6,495 nucleotides of DNA from an uncultured Limnohabitans sp. (GCF_937889215.1 NZ_CALBEX010000279.1:1-6495); one strand, 5' to 3'; numbered from the stretch's first letter, positions 1-6,070 are shown. Program-made: numbers and translations. Notes: a model not told the origin generated them from the letters alone.

Positions 1-33
1 CGCCGCACAAAAGTCGCCCGGAAAGCGGACCCG

Positions 34-420
34 TCAGGCAGCCAACCAGCGCCAAAGGGCGCTGAGCCACACGCCGCCGCACAGCAGCAAGCTCAGCAAC
101 ACGGCGGCGCTGCCCATGTCCTTGGACCGCTTGGACAGGGCATGCCACTCCGGCCCTACGCGGTCAATGGCCGATTCAACGGCGGTGTTGAGCAACTCCA
201 CCACCAGCACCGCCACCACGACGCCGACCAGCAAGACCACTTCGGTCCAGCTTTGGCCGAGCCACCAAGCGCCGGGCAAGATCAGCACCGCCAAAATGGC
301 CTCTTGCCGAAAAGCCGGTTCGTGCCAACCGGCACGCAAGCCCTCGACTGAGTAGGTAAAAGCGTGCAACACGCGAGACAGGCCTTGGCGTTTGGGCTCA
401 ACAGAGGTGGGGTGGTTCAT
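34..420 (-). CDS. dgkA: Diacylglycerol kinase (DgkA, prokaryotic type)
   Basis: Integral inner-membrane enzyme that phosphorylates diacylglycerol to phosphatidic acid with ATP, recycling lipid released by envelope glycan synthesis. The protein is 128 aa, against about 122 aa for the E. coli enzyme. The family signature VELLNTAVESAIDRVG lies at residues 74-89. By alignment from memory with E. coli DgkA (offset +6), the acidic and catalytic positions are kept: Glu34, Glu75, Asn78, Glu82, Lys100 and Asp101, the last two inside the conserved SKRSKDMGSAA block (96-106). Three hydrophobic helices are visible at about 41-57, 60-77 and 104-124, preceded by an amphipathic N-terminus. The frame stays open upstream to 513, but the extra 31 residues look non-family, so the Met at 420 is preferred; no strong ribosome binding site is visible in front of it. 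It is transcribed divergently from the aldo/keto reductase and shows no functional tie to it. Confidence 0.95.
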   Translation of the reverse strand: MNHPTSVEPKRQGLSRVLHAFTYSVEGLRAGWHEPAFRQEAILAVLILPGAWWLGQSWTEVVLLVGVVVAVLVVELLNTAVESAIDRVGPEWHALSKRSKDMGSAAVLLSLLLCGGVWLSALWRWLAA

Positions 421-566
421 GTGGGGCAGGTATTTACAGAGCTTTTGAGCTGAAGCCCTGCATGTTAACGGTCTCTTCAGCCCTCGCGCGACTTGGTGCC
501 CGTCTGCGTCCAAATCTTGTTAAGGTGCGAGCGAGTGCCGGGCTTGCGCTCCGATAAGATACGGGC
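421..566. promoter_or_regulatory. Divergent intergenic spacer; -10-like element next to the reductase start
   Basis: This 146-bp spacer separates the divergent dgkA and aldo/keto reductase starts, so it must hold promoters for both. The only suggestive element is a -10-like TAAGAT at 555-560, six bases before the ATG at 567. If used, transcription would begin at or within a base or two of the start codon, giving a leaderless or nearly leaderless message. That would fit the absence of a clear Shine-Dalgarno there. No good -35 hexamer lies 16-18 bp upstream, and no convincing promoter is visible for dgkA on the other strand. Inference from motif inspection only. Confidence 0.25.
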
Positions 567-1571
567 ATGAAAAATCGCCAACTTGCCAACTTTTCCGTCA
601 GCGCCATCGGCCTGGGCTGCATGAACCTCAGCCATGCTTATGGCGCGCCCGTCTCGGCCAAACAGGGCGAGCGTGTGCTGCTCACCGCCTTGGACCAAGG
701 CGTGACTTTTTTTGACACCGCCGCGCTGTATGGCTTTGGGGCCAACGAAACGCTGGTGGGCCAGGTGATGAAGCCCCACCGCAACCGCTTCACTCTGGCC
801 AGCAAATGCGGCATGCAGGGTGTCGAGCAAAACGATGGCAGCAAAGTGCGCGTCATCGACGGCCGCCCCGAGACGATCAAGAAAACCTGTGAAGATGCGC
901 TGCGCCGCTTGCAGACCGATGTGATCGACCTGTATTACCTGCACCGGTGGGACAAGAAAGTGCCCATCGAAGACAGCGTGGGCGCACTGAGCGATCTGGT
1001 GCGCCAAGGCAAAATCCAGACGATTGGTTTGTCCGAGGTGTCGGCCAGCACGCTGCGCAAAGCGCACGCGGTGCACCCGATTGCGGCACTGCAAACCGAG
1101 TATTCGCTGTGGACGCGCAACCCCGAGATCGCGGTGCTGCAGGCCTGCCGCGAACTGGGCGTGGCCTTTGTGGCCTTCAGCCCGGTGGCACGGGGCTTTT
1201 TGTGCGGCTCAGCTTTGGATGTGACCGCTTTCGACGCCAAGGACATTCGCCGCAGCATGCCGCGCTTCTCGCCCGAAAATTACGCCGCCAACCTCAAGCT
1301 CTTGCCCCCTTATGACGCGCTCGCGCAAGAGGCCGGCTGCAGCCCTTCGCAGTTGGCGCTGGCCTGGCTGCTGCACCAAGGCGAGGACATCATTCCGATC
1401 CCTGGCACCACTTCGGTCGATCACCTGCTGGATGACCTGGCAGCGATGGATGTGAGGCTGGATGCGGGTTTGATGGCGCGCCTGGATGCCCTGATCAACC
1501 AGCGTACCGTGGCGGGAGATCGCTACAACGCGCAGGCCAACAGCGAGGTGGATACCGAGGTGTTTGGCTGA
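567..1571 (+). CDS. Aldo/keto reductase, AKR13-like (NADP(H)-dependent)
   Basis: Cytoplasmic (alpha/beta)8-barrel oxidoreductase of 334 aa, a normal length for the family; members reduce aldehydes and ketones to alcohols with NADPH. The catalytic tetrad of the superfamily can be placed: Asp50 and Tyr55 in FFDTAALYGFGANE, Lys80 in LASKCG, and His126 in DLYYLHRWD. The N-terminal strand SAIGLGCMNLSHAYG (12-26) is typical of the YajO/AKR13-like branch. Near the C-terminus IPIPGTTS (276-283) matches the cofactor-phosphate-binding loop, followed by the usual terminal helices. The start at 567 is chosen because the conserved first strand begins soon after it; no strong ribosome binding site precedes it. 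There is no signal peptide. The physiological substrate cannot be read from the sequence. It stands alone on its strand: a 119-bp spacer separates it from the molybdoenzyme genes, so co-transcription is possible but not shown. Confidence 0.93.
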   Translation: MKNRQLANFSVSAIGLGCMNLSHAYGAPVSAKQGERVLLTALDQGVTFFDTAALYGFGANETLVGQVMKPHRNRFTLASKCGMQGVEQNDGSKVRVIDGRPETIKKTCEDALRRLQTDVIDLYYLHRWDKKVPIEDSVGALSDLVRQGKIQTIGLSEVSASTLRKAHAVHPIAALQTEYSLWTRNPEIAVLQACRELGVAFVAFSPVARGFLCGSALDVTAFDAKDIRRSMPRFSPENYAANLKLLPPYDALAQEAGCSPSQLALAWLLHQGEDIIPIPGTTSVDHLLDDLAAMDVRLDAGLMARLDALINQRTVAGDRYNAQANSEVDTEVFG

Positions 1572-1573
1572 TT

Positions 1574-1601
1574 GGCAGGTTTTCTGTAGGCTTGGCCTGC
1601 C
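1574..1601 (+). terminator. Weak hairpin after the aldo/keto reductase stop
   Basis: GGCAGG (1574-1579) can pair with CCTGCC (1596-1601) around a 16-nt loop, and a competing inner stem AGGC/GCCT (1588-1591 with 1595-1598) is also possible. It starts three bases after the reductase stop codon, a sensible place for a terminator. No T-rich run follows (the next bases are GTGATCAGAAGG), so it does not meet the intrinsic-terminator pattern. Treat it as a possible 3'-end stabilising hairpin or a weak terminator. Confidence 0.2.
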
Positions 1602-1638
1602 GTGATCAGAAGGGGGTTGGCGCGCATGTTCAATACCC

Positions 1639-1657
1639 CTACGAGCGTCTTGCGTAG
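1639..1657. promoter_or_regulatory. Small inverted repeat upstream of the molybdoenzyme operon, possible operator
   Basis: CTACG (1639-1643) and CGTAG (1653-1657) form a perfect 5-bp inverted repeat with a 9-bp centre, about 33 bp before the small-subunit start at 1691. It is the clearest symmetrical element in the 119-bp spacer and would suit a regulator site near the promoter. However, AraC-family proteins usually bind direct rather than inverted repeats, and 5-bp arms arise easily by chance. No convincing -35/-10 pair can be assigned around it. Confidence 0.18.
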
Positions 1658-1690
1658 AGTGTCCACACCTTCACTCACTTAAGACCGATC

Positions 1691-2143
1691 ATGAAACTGC
1701 GCGTCAACGATCAATGGATGGATGTTCCTGAACCATGGCGCGAAGACTCGCTGCTCCATGTGCTGCGCGAAGGCCTGGGGCTCGTGGGCACAAAGTTTGG
1801 CTGTGGGGCCGGACTGTGTGGTGCTTGCACAGTCCATGTCAACGGCGAGCCTGTCAGAAGCTGCCTGACCCCAGCCATATCAGCGGTAGACAAGGCCATC
1901 TTGACTGTGGAGGGTCTGGCCCCATTGGGTGAGCTGCACCCAGTGCAGGAAAAATGGCTCAGTGCAGCCATCCCTCAATGTGGCTACTGTCAGTCCGGTC
2001 AAATCATGGCCACTGTGGCTTTGCTCAAGCGGACACCGAGCCCAAGCGATGACCAAATCGACGACGCGCTTGCGGGACACTTGTGTCGGTGTGGAACTCA
2101 ACCCCGAGTGCGCATCGCCATTCAACAAATGGCGAGGAGCTGA
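1691..2143 (+). CDS. [2Fe-2S] small subunit of an IorA-type molybdenum hydroxylase
   Basis: Iron-sulfur subunit (150 aa, full length for the family) that passes electrons from the molybdenum site of its partner to an acceptor. All eight cluster ligands are present. The plant-ferredoxin-type N-terminal domain has Cys38, Cys43, Cys46 and Cys58, in GCGAGLCGACTVHVNG and the following RSC. The C-terminal four-helix domain has Cys97 and Cys100 (QCGYCQSGQ) and Cys132 and Cys134 (HLCRCGTQPR). This arrangement is that of the isoquinoline 1-oxidoreductase alpha subunit (IorA) and related small subunits of the xanthine oxidase family. There is no signal peptide, so if the enzyme is periplasmic this subunit must be exported folded together with the Tat-targeted large subunit, as known for related enzymes. 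The start at 1691 gives the expected N-terminal strand; its ribosome binding site is weak. The end of this gene carries the strong Shine-Dalgarno for the next gene, which begins 2 nt after its stop. The substrate is not predictable. Confidence 0.93.
   Translation: MKLRVNDQWMDVPEPWREDSLLHVLREGLGLVGTKFGCGAGLCGACTVHVNGEPVRSCLTPAISAVDKAILTVEGLAPLGELHPVQEKWLSAAIPQCGYCQSGQIMATVALLKRTPSPSDDQIDDALAGHLCRCGTQPRVRIAIQQMARS
2134..2139 (+). promoter_or_regulatory. Ribosome binding site that fixes the large-subunit start
   Basis: GAGGAG lies six bases before the ATG at 2146 and inside the last codons of the small-subunit gene. It is the best Shine-Dalgarno in the window. It supports the start at 2146 over the longer reading of the same frame from 2083, which would overlap the small-subunit gene by about 60 bp. 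The twin-arginine signal also begins right after 2146. Confidence 0.85.
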
Positions 2144-2145
2144 CG

Positions 2146-4224
2146 ATGACTGCAACAATCAATCGTCGCCACCTTCTCGGTGGTGTGGGTGCCGTGCTCA
2201 GTGTGGCCTTTTTGCCTGGATGCGCCAATTTGCCGGTGATCCCTAAAAGACCGTCACCAGACGCTCGATCAGGTTTGAGCTGGATCAGCCATCGGTCGGG
2301 AAACTATCTGTTGACCGTGCCGCGCGTCGAAATGGGGCAAAACATCGCCACGGCGCTCAAGCAAATCGCCTGCGACGAATTGGGCATCAGTCCAGATCAA
2401 CTGCAAGTCAGGTTGCACAACACGGACAGCGTTGATCGTGTCCGTGCCACCGTCGGAAGCGAATCGATCATGGAATTTGCATTGCCATTGGCCAGGGCAT
2501 GTGCCACTTTGCGTCAGGCCATCAAGAGCGGGCAGGTTTCGGGCAAGCTGGAAGCCATCGAATTCCCTAGAGACCAATTACTTTCTTTATCGGGCCAGGG
2601 GCAATGGGTGGGGCGCGCCCCTCAGCTGGAACAAGGGCTTGAGATGGTGACTGGCCAGCCTTTGTATGCCATTGATGTGCGCCTGACCGGCATGGTTTAT
2701 GGCCGAGTCCTTCGTGCGCCTGTTCCTCCTGAAATCGCTTCCACCCTGCAGACCATGGACGAAGCGGCGGCACGCCAAGTCAAGGGCTTCGTGGCCCTGG
2801 TTCGAAGCCCACTCCTCAAGATGTCGTCGAGCGAGGGCATAGCCATCGTGGCAAAAACCCCCGCAGCGCTCGACATGATTGAGCAGGCATTAAAAGCAAG
2901 CTGGTCTTTTCAGGGCCAGGCAGATACGCAGAGCATTCGGGAAGCGATGGACATCGATCGCCGGATGGCGGCCAGTTCGAAACGTGACAAGTACATCCAC
3001 AACGATCCTGTTCATACGGGCCCCTGGGATATTGACCTCAGGTTCGATGTGCCGATTGCAGCGCATGCGGCCATTGAACCTCGCGCTGCTGTGGCTCAAA
3101 TGAATGCGGATGGTCGACTTGAAATGTGGGTGGGCTCTCAGGACGTTTTTTATCAGCGCGATGTGGTTTGTCGCCGACTGGGCTTGGCAGAGGACAAGGT
3201 GCTGGTCCATGGTTGTCGCGTGGGTGGTGCCTTTGGAGGGAAAACCATCAGCACTGTCGAACTTGAAGCAGCCGTGCTGGCGCATGAACTCAAGCAGCCA
3301 GTCAAAGTGCAATGGACCCGTGCGCAGGAGTTGATGCAGGCCTTTCACCGTCCACCATCCAGCCACCGGATTCGTGCACGACTCCAAGAGGGTCGTCTGA
3401 TCCATTGGTCTCACGATTTTGCCAGCAGCCACATCCTTTTTACAGGCGCTGTGGTGCCCGCTTGGATGCAAAAAATCACCGATTTCATCGGTGACGACGG
3501 TGTGGCGCGTGGTGCGACATTCCCCTACAGAGCACAAGCCAAGCGAACCGGGTTTGACCTGGTTCGACTGCCTGTCCACACAGGCCCTTGGCGAGGATTA
3601 GGTGCTGGACCGAACGCTTTTGTCATTGAATCTGCAATGGACGAGTGTGCAAGTGTGGCGGGTCTTGATCCGATTGAATTTCGCCTGCAGCACATCGAGG
3701 AACCTCGTCTCAAGCGTGTGCTGGAAGAGGCTGTCGCCAGTGCTCCCCCGGTTTCGACGCCTGCCAAAGGATTGCTTCATGGCCGTGGTGTGGCCTGCGG
3801 TATTTACAAGAAAACCAGTTTCGCGGCGGTCGTTGCCGATGTGTTGGTCGATCCAGCCAGCGGCGAGGTTCGCGTGGTCCACATGCACTGTGCACACGAC
3901 TGCGGCAAAGTTATCAATCCTGATCAGGTTCGGGCTCAGTGCGAGGGTAATTTGGTCTGGGGGTTGGGTATGGTGTTGGTTGAAAGTTGGTCGGTTGAAG
4001 CCAGAAACTTTGGAGAATCGCCGATTCCACGCATGACCCAACTGCCTCGCCTTTCTGTCCATCTGGTCGATCATGGCGAGCCGCCTTCGGGGGCCGGCGA
4101 AACGGCCATCGTGGCCGCAGGAGCTGCGATTGCCAATGCAGTTCGGGCAGCGACAGGATGGCGACTGAGACAATTGCCACTTGAACCTAGGGTGCTTCAA
4201 AGCCATCTGAAAGAGACATCTTGA
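2146..4224 (+). CDS. Molybdopterin-binding large subunit, IorB-type (xanthine oxidase family), Tat-exported
   Basis: Catalytic subunit (692 aa) predicted to hold the molybdenum cofactor, expected to be the cytosine dinucleotide form in this family, and to hydroxylate an N-heteroaromatic or oxidise an aldehyde with water as oxygen source. The N-terminus has a twin-arginine motif (NRRHLL, Arg7-Arg8), a hydrophobic stretch and a lipobox-like LPGC ending at Cys26, indicating Tat export and possibly lipid anchoring. Family blocks in order: VPRVEMGQN (58-66), a hammerhead-domain start VTGQPLYAID (168-177), AAIEPRAAVA (308-317), GSQ with Gln332, the cofactor loop GGAFGGK (360-366), GPWRGLGAG (480-488), and GAGETA with the expected catalytic base Glu652. 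The protein is shorter than most IorB proteins (roughly 730-790 aa, from memory); the segment between the EMGQ block and the hammerhead domain appears reduced. The stop overlaps the start of the AraC gene. No cytochrome subunit is present beside it. Family assignment is sure; substrate and electron acceptor are unknown. Confidence 0.9.
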   Translation: MTATINRRHLLGGVGAVLSVAFLPGCANLPVIPKRPSPDARSGLSWISHRSGNYLLTVPRVEMGQNIATALKQIACDELGISPDQLQVRLHNTDSVDRVRATVGSESIMEFALPLARACATLRQAIKSGQVSGKLEAIEFPRDQLLSLSGQGQWVGRAPQLEQGLEMVTGQPLYAIDVRLTGMVYGRVLRAPVPPEIASTLQTMDEAAARQVKGFVALVRSPLLKMSSSEGIAIVAKTPAALDMIEQALKASWSFQGQADTQSIREAMDIDRRMAASSKRDKYIHNDPVHTGPWDIDLRFDVPIAAHAAIEPRAAVAQMNADGRLEMWVGSQDVFYQRDVVCRRLGLAEDKVLVHGCRVGGAFGGKTISTVELEAAVLAHELKQPVKVQWTRAQELMQAFHRPPSSHRIRARLQEGRLIHWSHDFASSHILFTGAVVPAWMQKITDFIGDDGVARGATFPYRAQAKRTGFDLVRLPVHTGPWRGLGAGPNAFVIESAMDECASVAGLDPIEFRLQHIEEPRLKRVLEEAVASAPPVSTPAKGLLHGRGVACGIYKKTSFAAVVADVLVDPASGEVRVVHMHCAHDCGKVINPDQVRAQCEGNLVWGLGMVLVESWSVEARNFGESPIPRMTQLPRLSVHLVDHGEPPSGAGETAIVAAGAAIANAVRAATGWRLRQLPLEPRVLQSHLKETS

Positions 4225-5177
4225 TCAAACCAAGAAACGAAGATTTTGCCAGTAGCGTCATGGTGCGTGTACTGCTTCAGGGCATGTCGGGCCTGGGCCT
4301 TCGCTTGCCTGAAGTGGCCGATCAATTGACTCAGGCGACCGTTCCTTTGGATTTGAAACGAGAGGTTGTGCAATCAGCCGTCGAGCAAGCAGGCTTTGCC
4401 GTTTTGCCTCTGCTTGGAAGAGGCTTGCACAAACTGGCGATGGACCCGACCCATCTGGCACTCACTGCAGGGCGCAGCGCCACTTCTTTGTTTGTACGGT
4501 GGCAGCGCCTTGAGCGCTACATCCATTCAAAACACCGAATCCAATGGCAGGGCCTCACGCCGACTTTTGCGCGGGTGAAGCATGCACACAAAGACAATGG
4601 CCCAGCCCCTTTGGCGGCAGAGGACTTGGTGGTGTGCGGCGTCTTGTGTGCCTTGTTGGAGGCGAACGGCCTCCATGCGATCAAAGCGACTGCTGCCGAT
4701 ATGGAGCTGTACCCGAGCCCAGATTCAACTCAGGTTTTGCAGTGTGTACAACAGTGCCAGACACACACTTGGTTATTGACTTGGCAAGATACCGAGGAAA
4801 AAGGCCTGGATTTGAGCCTGCCCGTTTCTTGGGCGCAGGTAGCGCCGCCAACATGGTCGCAGTTTGCATGCGCTGTTGGGGACCATGTGGCCAGATGTTT
4901 GCCTGAACTTGTGTCGGTTGGTGTTGCGGCAGCGGCTTTGGGAATGCCCAGTCGGACTTTTCAGCGAACACTGGCAGCGGAAAGCCTCAGCTACCAGCGC
5001 ATTCAGTCTGATGTGCGTTTTCGATTGGCTGGTTGGTACCTCTTGGAGTCTGAGATGGCGATTGCAGAAATTGGTTTTGTTTGTGGTTACTCTGACCAAG
5101 CGCATCTGACAAGAGAGTTCAACCGCCGCATGGGCGTTCCGCCTGCCCGATATCGGGAATTGTTTTCTTCAACTTGA
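4221..5177 (+). CDS. AraC-family transcriptional regulator (Arabinose_bd/OruR-like architecture)
   Basis: DNA-binding regulator of 318 aa. The C-terminus holds the two helix-turn-helix units of the AraC family: the first at about 231-255 (VSVGVAAAALGMPSRTFQRT region) and the second at about 281-303, within the signature IAEIGFVCGYSDQAHLTREF, followed by MGVPPARYREL. The roughly 200-residue N-terminal part looks like the ligand-sensing domain of OruR-type regulators rather than the cupin of AraC itself; the stretch around residues 90-115 is consistent with this. The start is taken as TTG at 4221, which overlaps the large-subunit TGA stop by 4 nt (TTGA) and has an AAAGAGA element just upstream, suggesting translational coupling. 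An alternative ATG at 4260 would remove 13 residues and lacks a good ribosome binding site. Its place as last gene of the operon makes it the likely regulator of the molybdoenzyme genes, probably responding to the substrate or a product; this is inferred from context. Confidence 0.92.
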   Translation: MIKPRNEDFASSVMVRVLLQGMSGLGLRLPEVADQLTQATVPLDLKREVVQSAVEQAGFAVLPLLGRGLHKLAMDPTHLALTAGRSATSLFVRWQRLERYIHSKHRIQWQGLTPTFARVKHAHKDNGPAPLAAEDLVVCGVLCALLEANGLHAIKATAADMELYPSPDSTQVLQCVQQCQTHTWLLTWQDTEEKGLDLSLPVSWAQVAPPTWSQFACAVGDHVARCLPELVSVGVAAAALGMPSRTFQRTLAAESLSYQRIQSDVRFRLAGWYLLESEMAIAEIGFVCGYSDQAHLTREFNRRMGVPPARYRELFSST

Positions 5178-5654
5178 TCAGTCAGTGGCGTTTTATGGCA
5201 ACGCTGAATAAGTCCACAGCTTGTCGCTGTCACGCGTTGTGTTTGTTTTATTCAGGCAGTTGCCCGCGCTCGCCGACCAGAAATTCCACGCTGGTTGAGT
5301 GTGGCCTGCTCTCTCTGCACTCCAGATATCCGCCTTTGAAAGTCGCCGCTGGTAGCGGACATCTCTGGGCTGGGGCTTGTGTTTTGCGCCGGCCATTTGC
5401 AGACGTTCATGAAATATTTCTGAACCAGTCCATCGATTGTCGGTATCGAGAGCGAGGTGCCGTGTAAGGCTTGAATTGCTGCCTTTGCTGTCTTCCGTGA
5501 CTTCGGTGAGCTTTGTGCACCATCGCACAGATACGAAGTCACTGCTAAAGCAATATGTGTACGCGCATCGCTCAACTTCAACTTGTCAGTCGGTTGGCGG
5601 GCAATTGCACCTCGGCACCCTAACGACAAACCACTCCAGACAAGAAACCCTCAA
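5178..5654. other. 477-bp stretch without a convincing gene
   Basis: Between the AraC stop and the HiPIP start there is no coding frame that can be defended. Open frames exist on both strands (for example 5174-5467 plus, 5252-5629 minus and 5193-5528 minus). They overlap one another, lack ribosome binding sites, and give translations rich in Arg, Ser, Thr and Cys without recognisable motifs. The stretch starts with the inverted repeat at 5197-5264. The rest has the look of decayed intergenic or mobile-element DNA, but no transposase motif, target-site duplication or matching distal end was found. The HiPIP promoter must lie in its right part; no clear -35/-10 pair was seen. Confidence 0.6.
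5197..5264. repeat. Long imperfect inverted repeat downstream of the AraC gene
   Basis: GGCAACGCTGAATAA (5197-5211) is mirrored by TTATTCAGGCAGTTGCC (5248-5264). Outer arms GGCAAC/GTTGCC and inner arms TGAATAA/TTATTCA match perfectly, separated by short unmatched junctions of 2 nt and 4 nt. The 36-nt interior contains a second small stem ACAGC/GCTGT (5216-5220 with 5226-5230). It starts 20 bp after the AraC stop, so a terminator role is possible, but no uridine tract follows the right arm. The left arm, with GG at the tip and GAATAAG inside, also recalls outer ends of IS5-type insertion sequences. That resemblance is from memory and weak, and no transposase is visible. Confidence 0.5.
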
Positions 5655-6059
5655 ATGCAAACGCCAACACGCAGACGCTTTATCGAAATCACGCCCTTTG
5701 CCGGTCTTGCACTGTTAGCTGCGTGCTCGCCCAAAGTCGAACCACCGGTTGCACCGATGGCGACCACGCCCGCCCCAAGTCAGGCACCCGCGGTCGCACC
5801 AGCACAAGCACCATTAACGACGACCATGAATCTTCCAATGGTCGAAAAGGGCGACACCCAAGCCGTAACACTTGGCTATGTGGACGATGCCACCCAAGCG
5901 GACAAGGTGAAATTCAAAAACTACGTGTCTGGCAGTGCTTGCAGCAATTGCGCGTTGTACCAAGGCAAGGCAGGCGATGTCGCAGGTGGATGCCCTCTGT
6001 TTGCCGGCAAGAATGTGGCGGCCAAGGGCTGGTGCGCGTCCTGGGCCAAAAAGGCTTGA
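5655..6059 (+). CDS. High-potential iron-sulfur protein (HiPIP) with Tat leader and lipobox
   Basis: Small periplasmic [4Fe-4S] electron carrier, 134 aa as precursor. HiPIPs shuttle electrons between membrane complexes and periplasmic redox enzymes. The four cluster ligands are Cys96, Cys99, Cys113 and Cys127, spaced C-x2-C-x13-C-x13-C in a family-typical C-terminal domain (KNYVSGSACSNCALYQG, then GGCPLF, then KGWCASW). The N-terminus has a twin-arginine motif (TRRRFIEI, residues 5-12) and a hydrophobic run ending in LLAAC, a good lipobox with Cys24. A Pro/Ala/Thr-rich linker (about 26-57) then separates it from the redox domain. This suggests a membrane-tethered form rather than the usual free soluble one. 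The ATG at 5655 is chosen because the signal peptide starts there; the in-frame TTG at 5583 would add 24 residues that spoil the signal. The ribosome binding site is weak. The next gene follows after 11 nt. The upstream molybdoenzyme lacks its own cytochrome, so this HiPIP could be its acceptor, but no direct evidence supports that. Confidence 0.9.
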   Translation: MQTPTRRRFIEITPFAGLALLAACSPKVEPPVAPMATTPAPSQAPAVAPAQAPLTTTMNLPMVEKGDTQAVTLGYVDDATQADKVKFKNYVSGSACSNCALYQGKAGDVAGGCPLFAGKNVAAKGWCASWAKKA

Positions 6060-6070
6060 GCCACCCAAAG

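Noticed and set aside
421..513. 31-residue N-terminal extension of DgkA
   Set aside because: The added residues resemble no DgkA N-terminus, and the protein from the Met at 420 already matches family length and alignment.
477..1094. 205-codon open frame on the minus strand across the reductase start
   Set aside because: Antisense to the conserved N-terminal half of the aldo/keto reductase, which has all four catalytic residues; the His/Ala-rich translation is typical of a shadow frame.
2083..2145. In-frame upstream extension of the large subunit (21 extra residues)
   Set aside because: It overlaps the small-subunit gene in another frame, has no good ribosome binding site, and would bury the twin-arginine signal that begins at 2146 behind a strong GAGGAG.
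2610..2621. Perfect 12-bp palindrome GGGGCGCGCCCC
   Set aside because: Falls inside well-supported coding sequence of the large subunit; GC-rich palindromes of this size arise easily and no second copy was noted.
2890..3579. 229-codon open frame on the minus strand inside the large-subunit gene
   Set aside because: It lies wholly antisense to a gene with clear family motifs and has no recognisable motifs itself; an antisense shadow.
5252..5629. 125-codon minus-strand frame in the gene-free stretch, considered as a transposase fragment
   Set aside because: No DDE or other transposase motif, no ribosome binding site, and heavy overlap with other meaningless frames; not strong enough to call a pseudogene.
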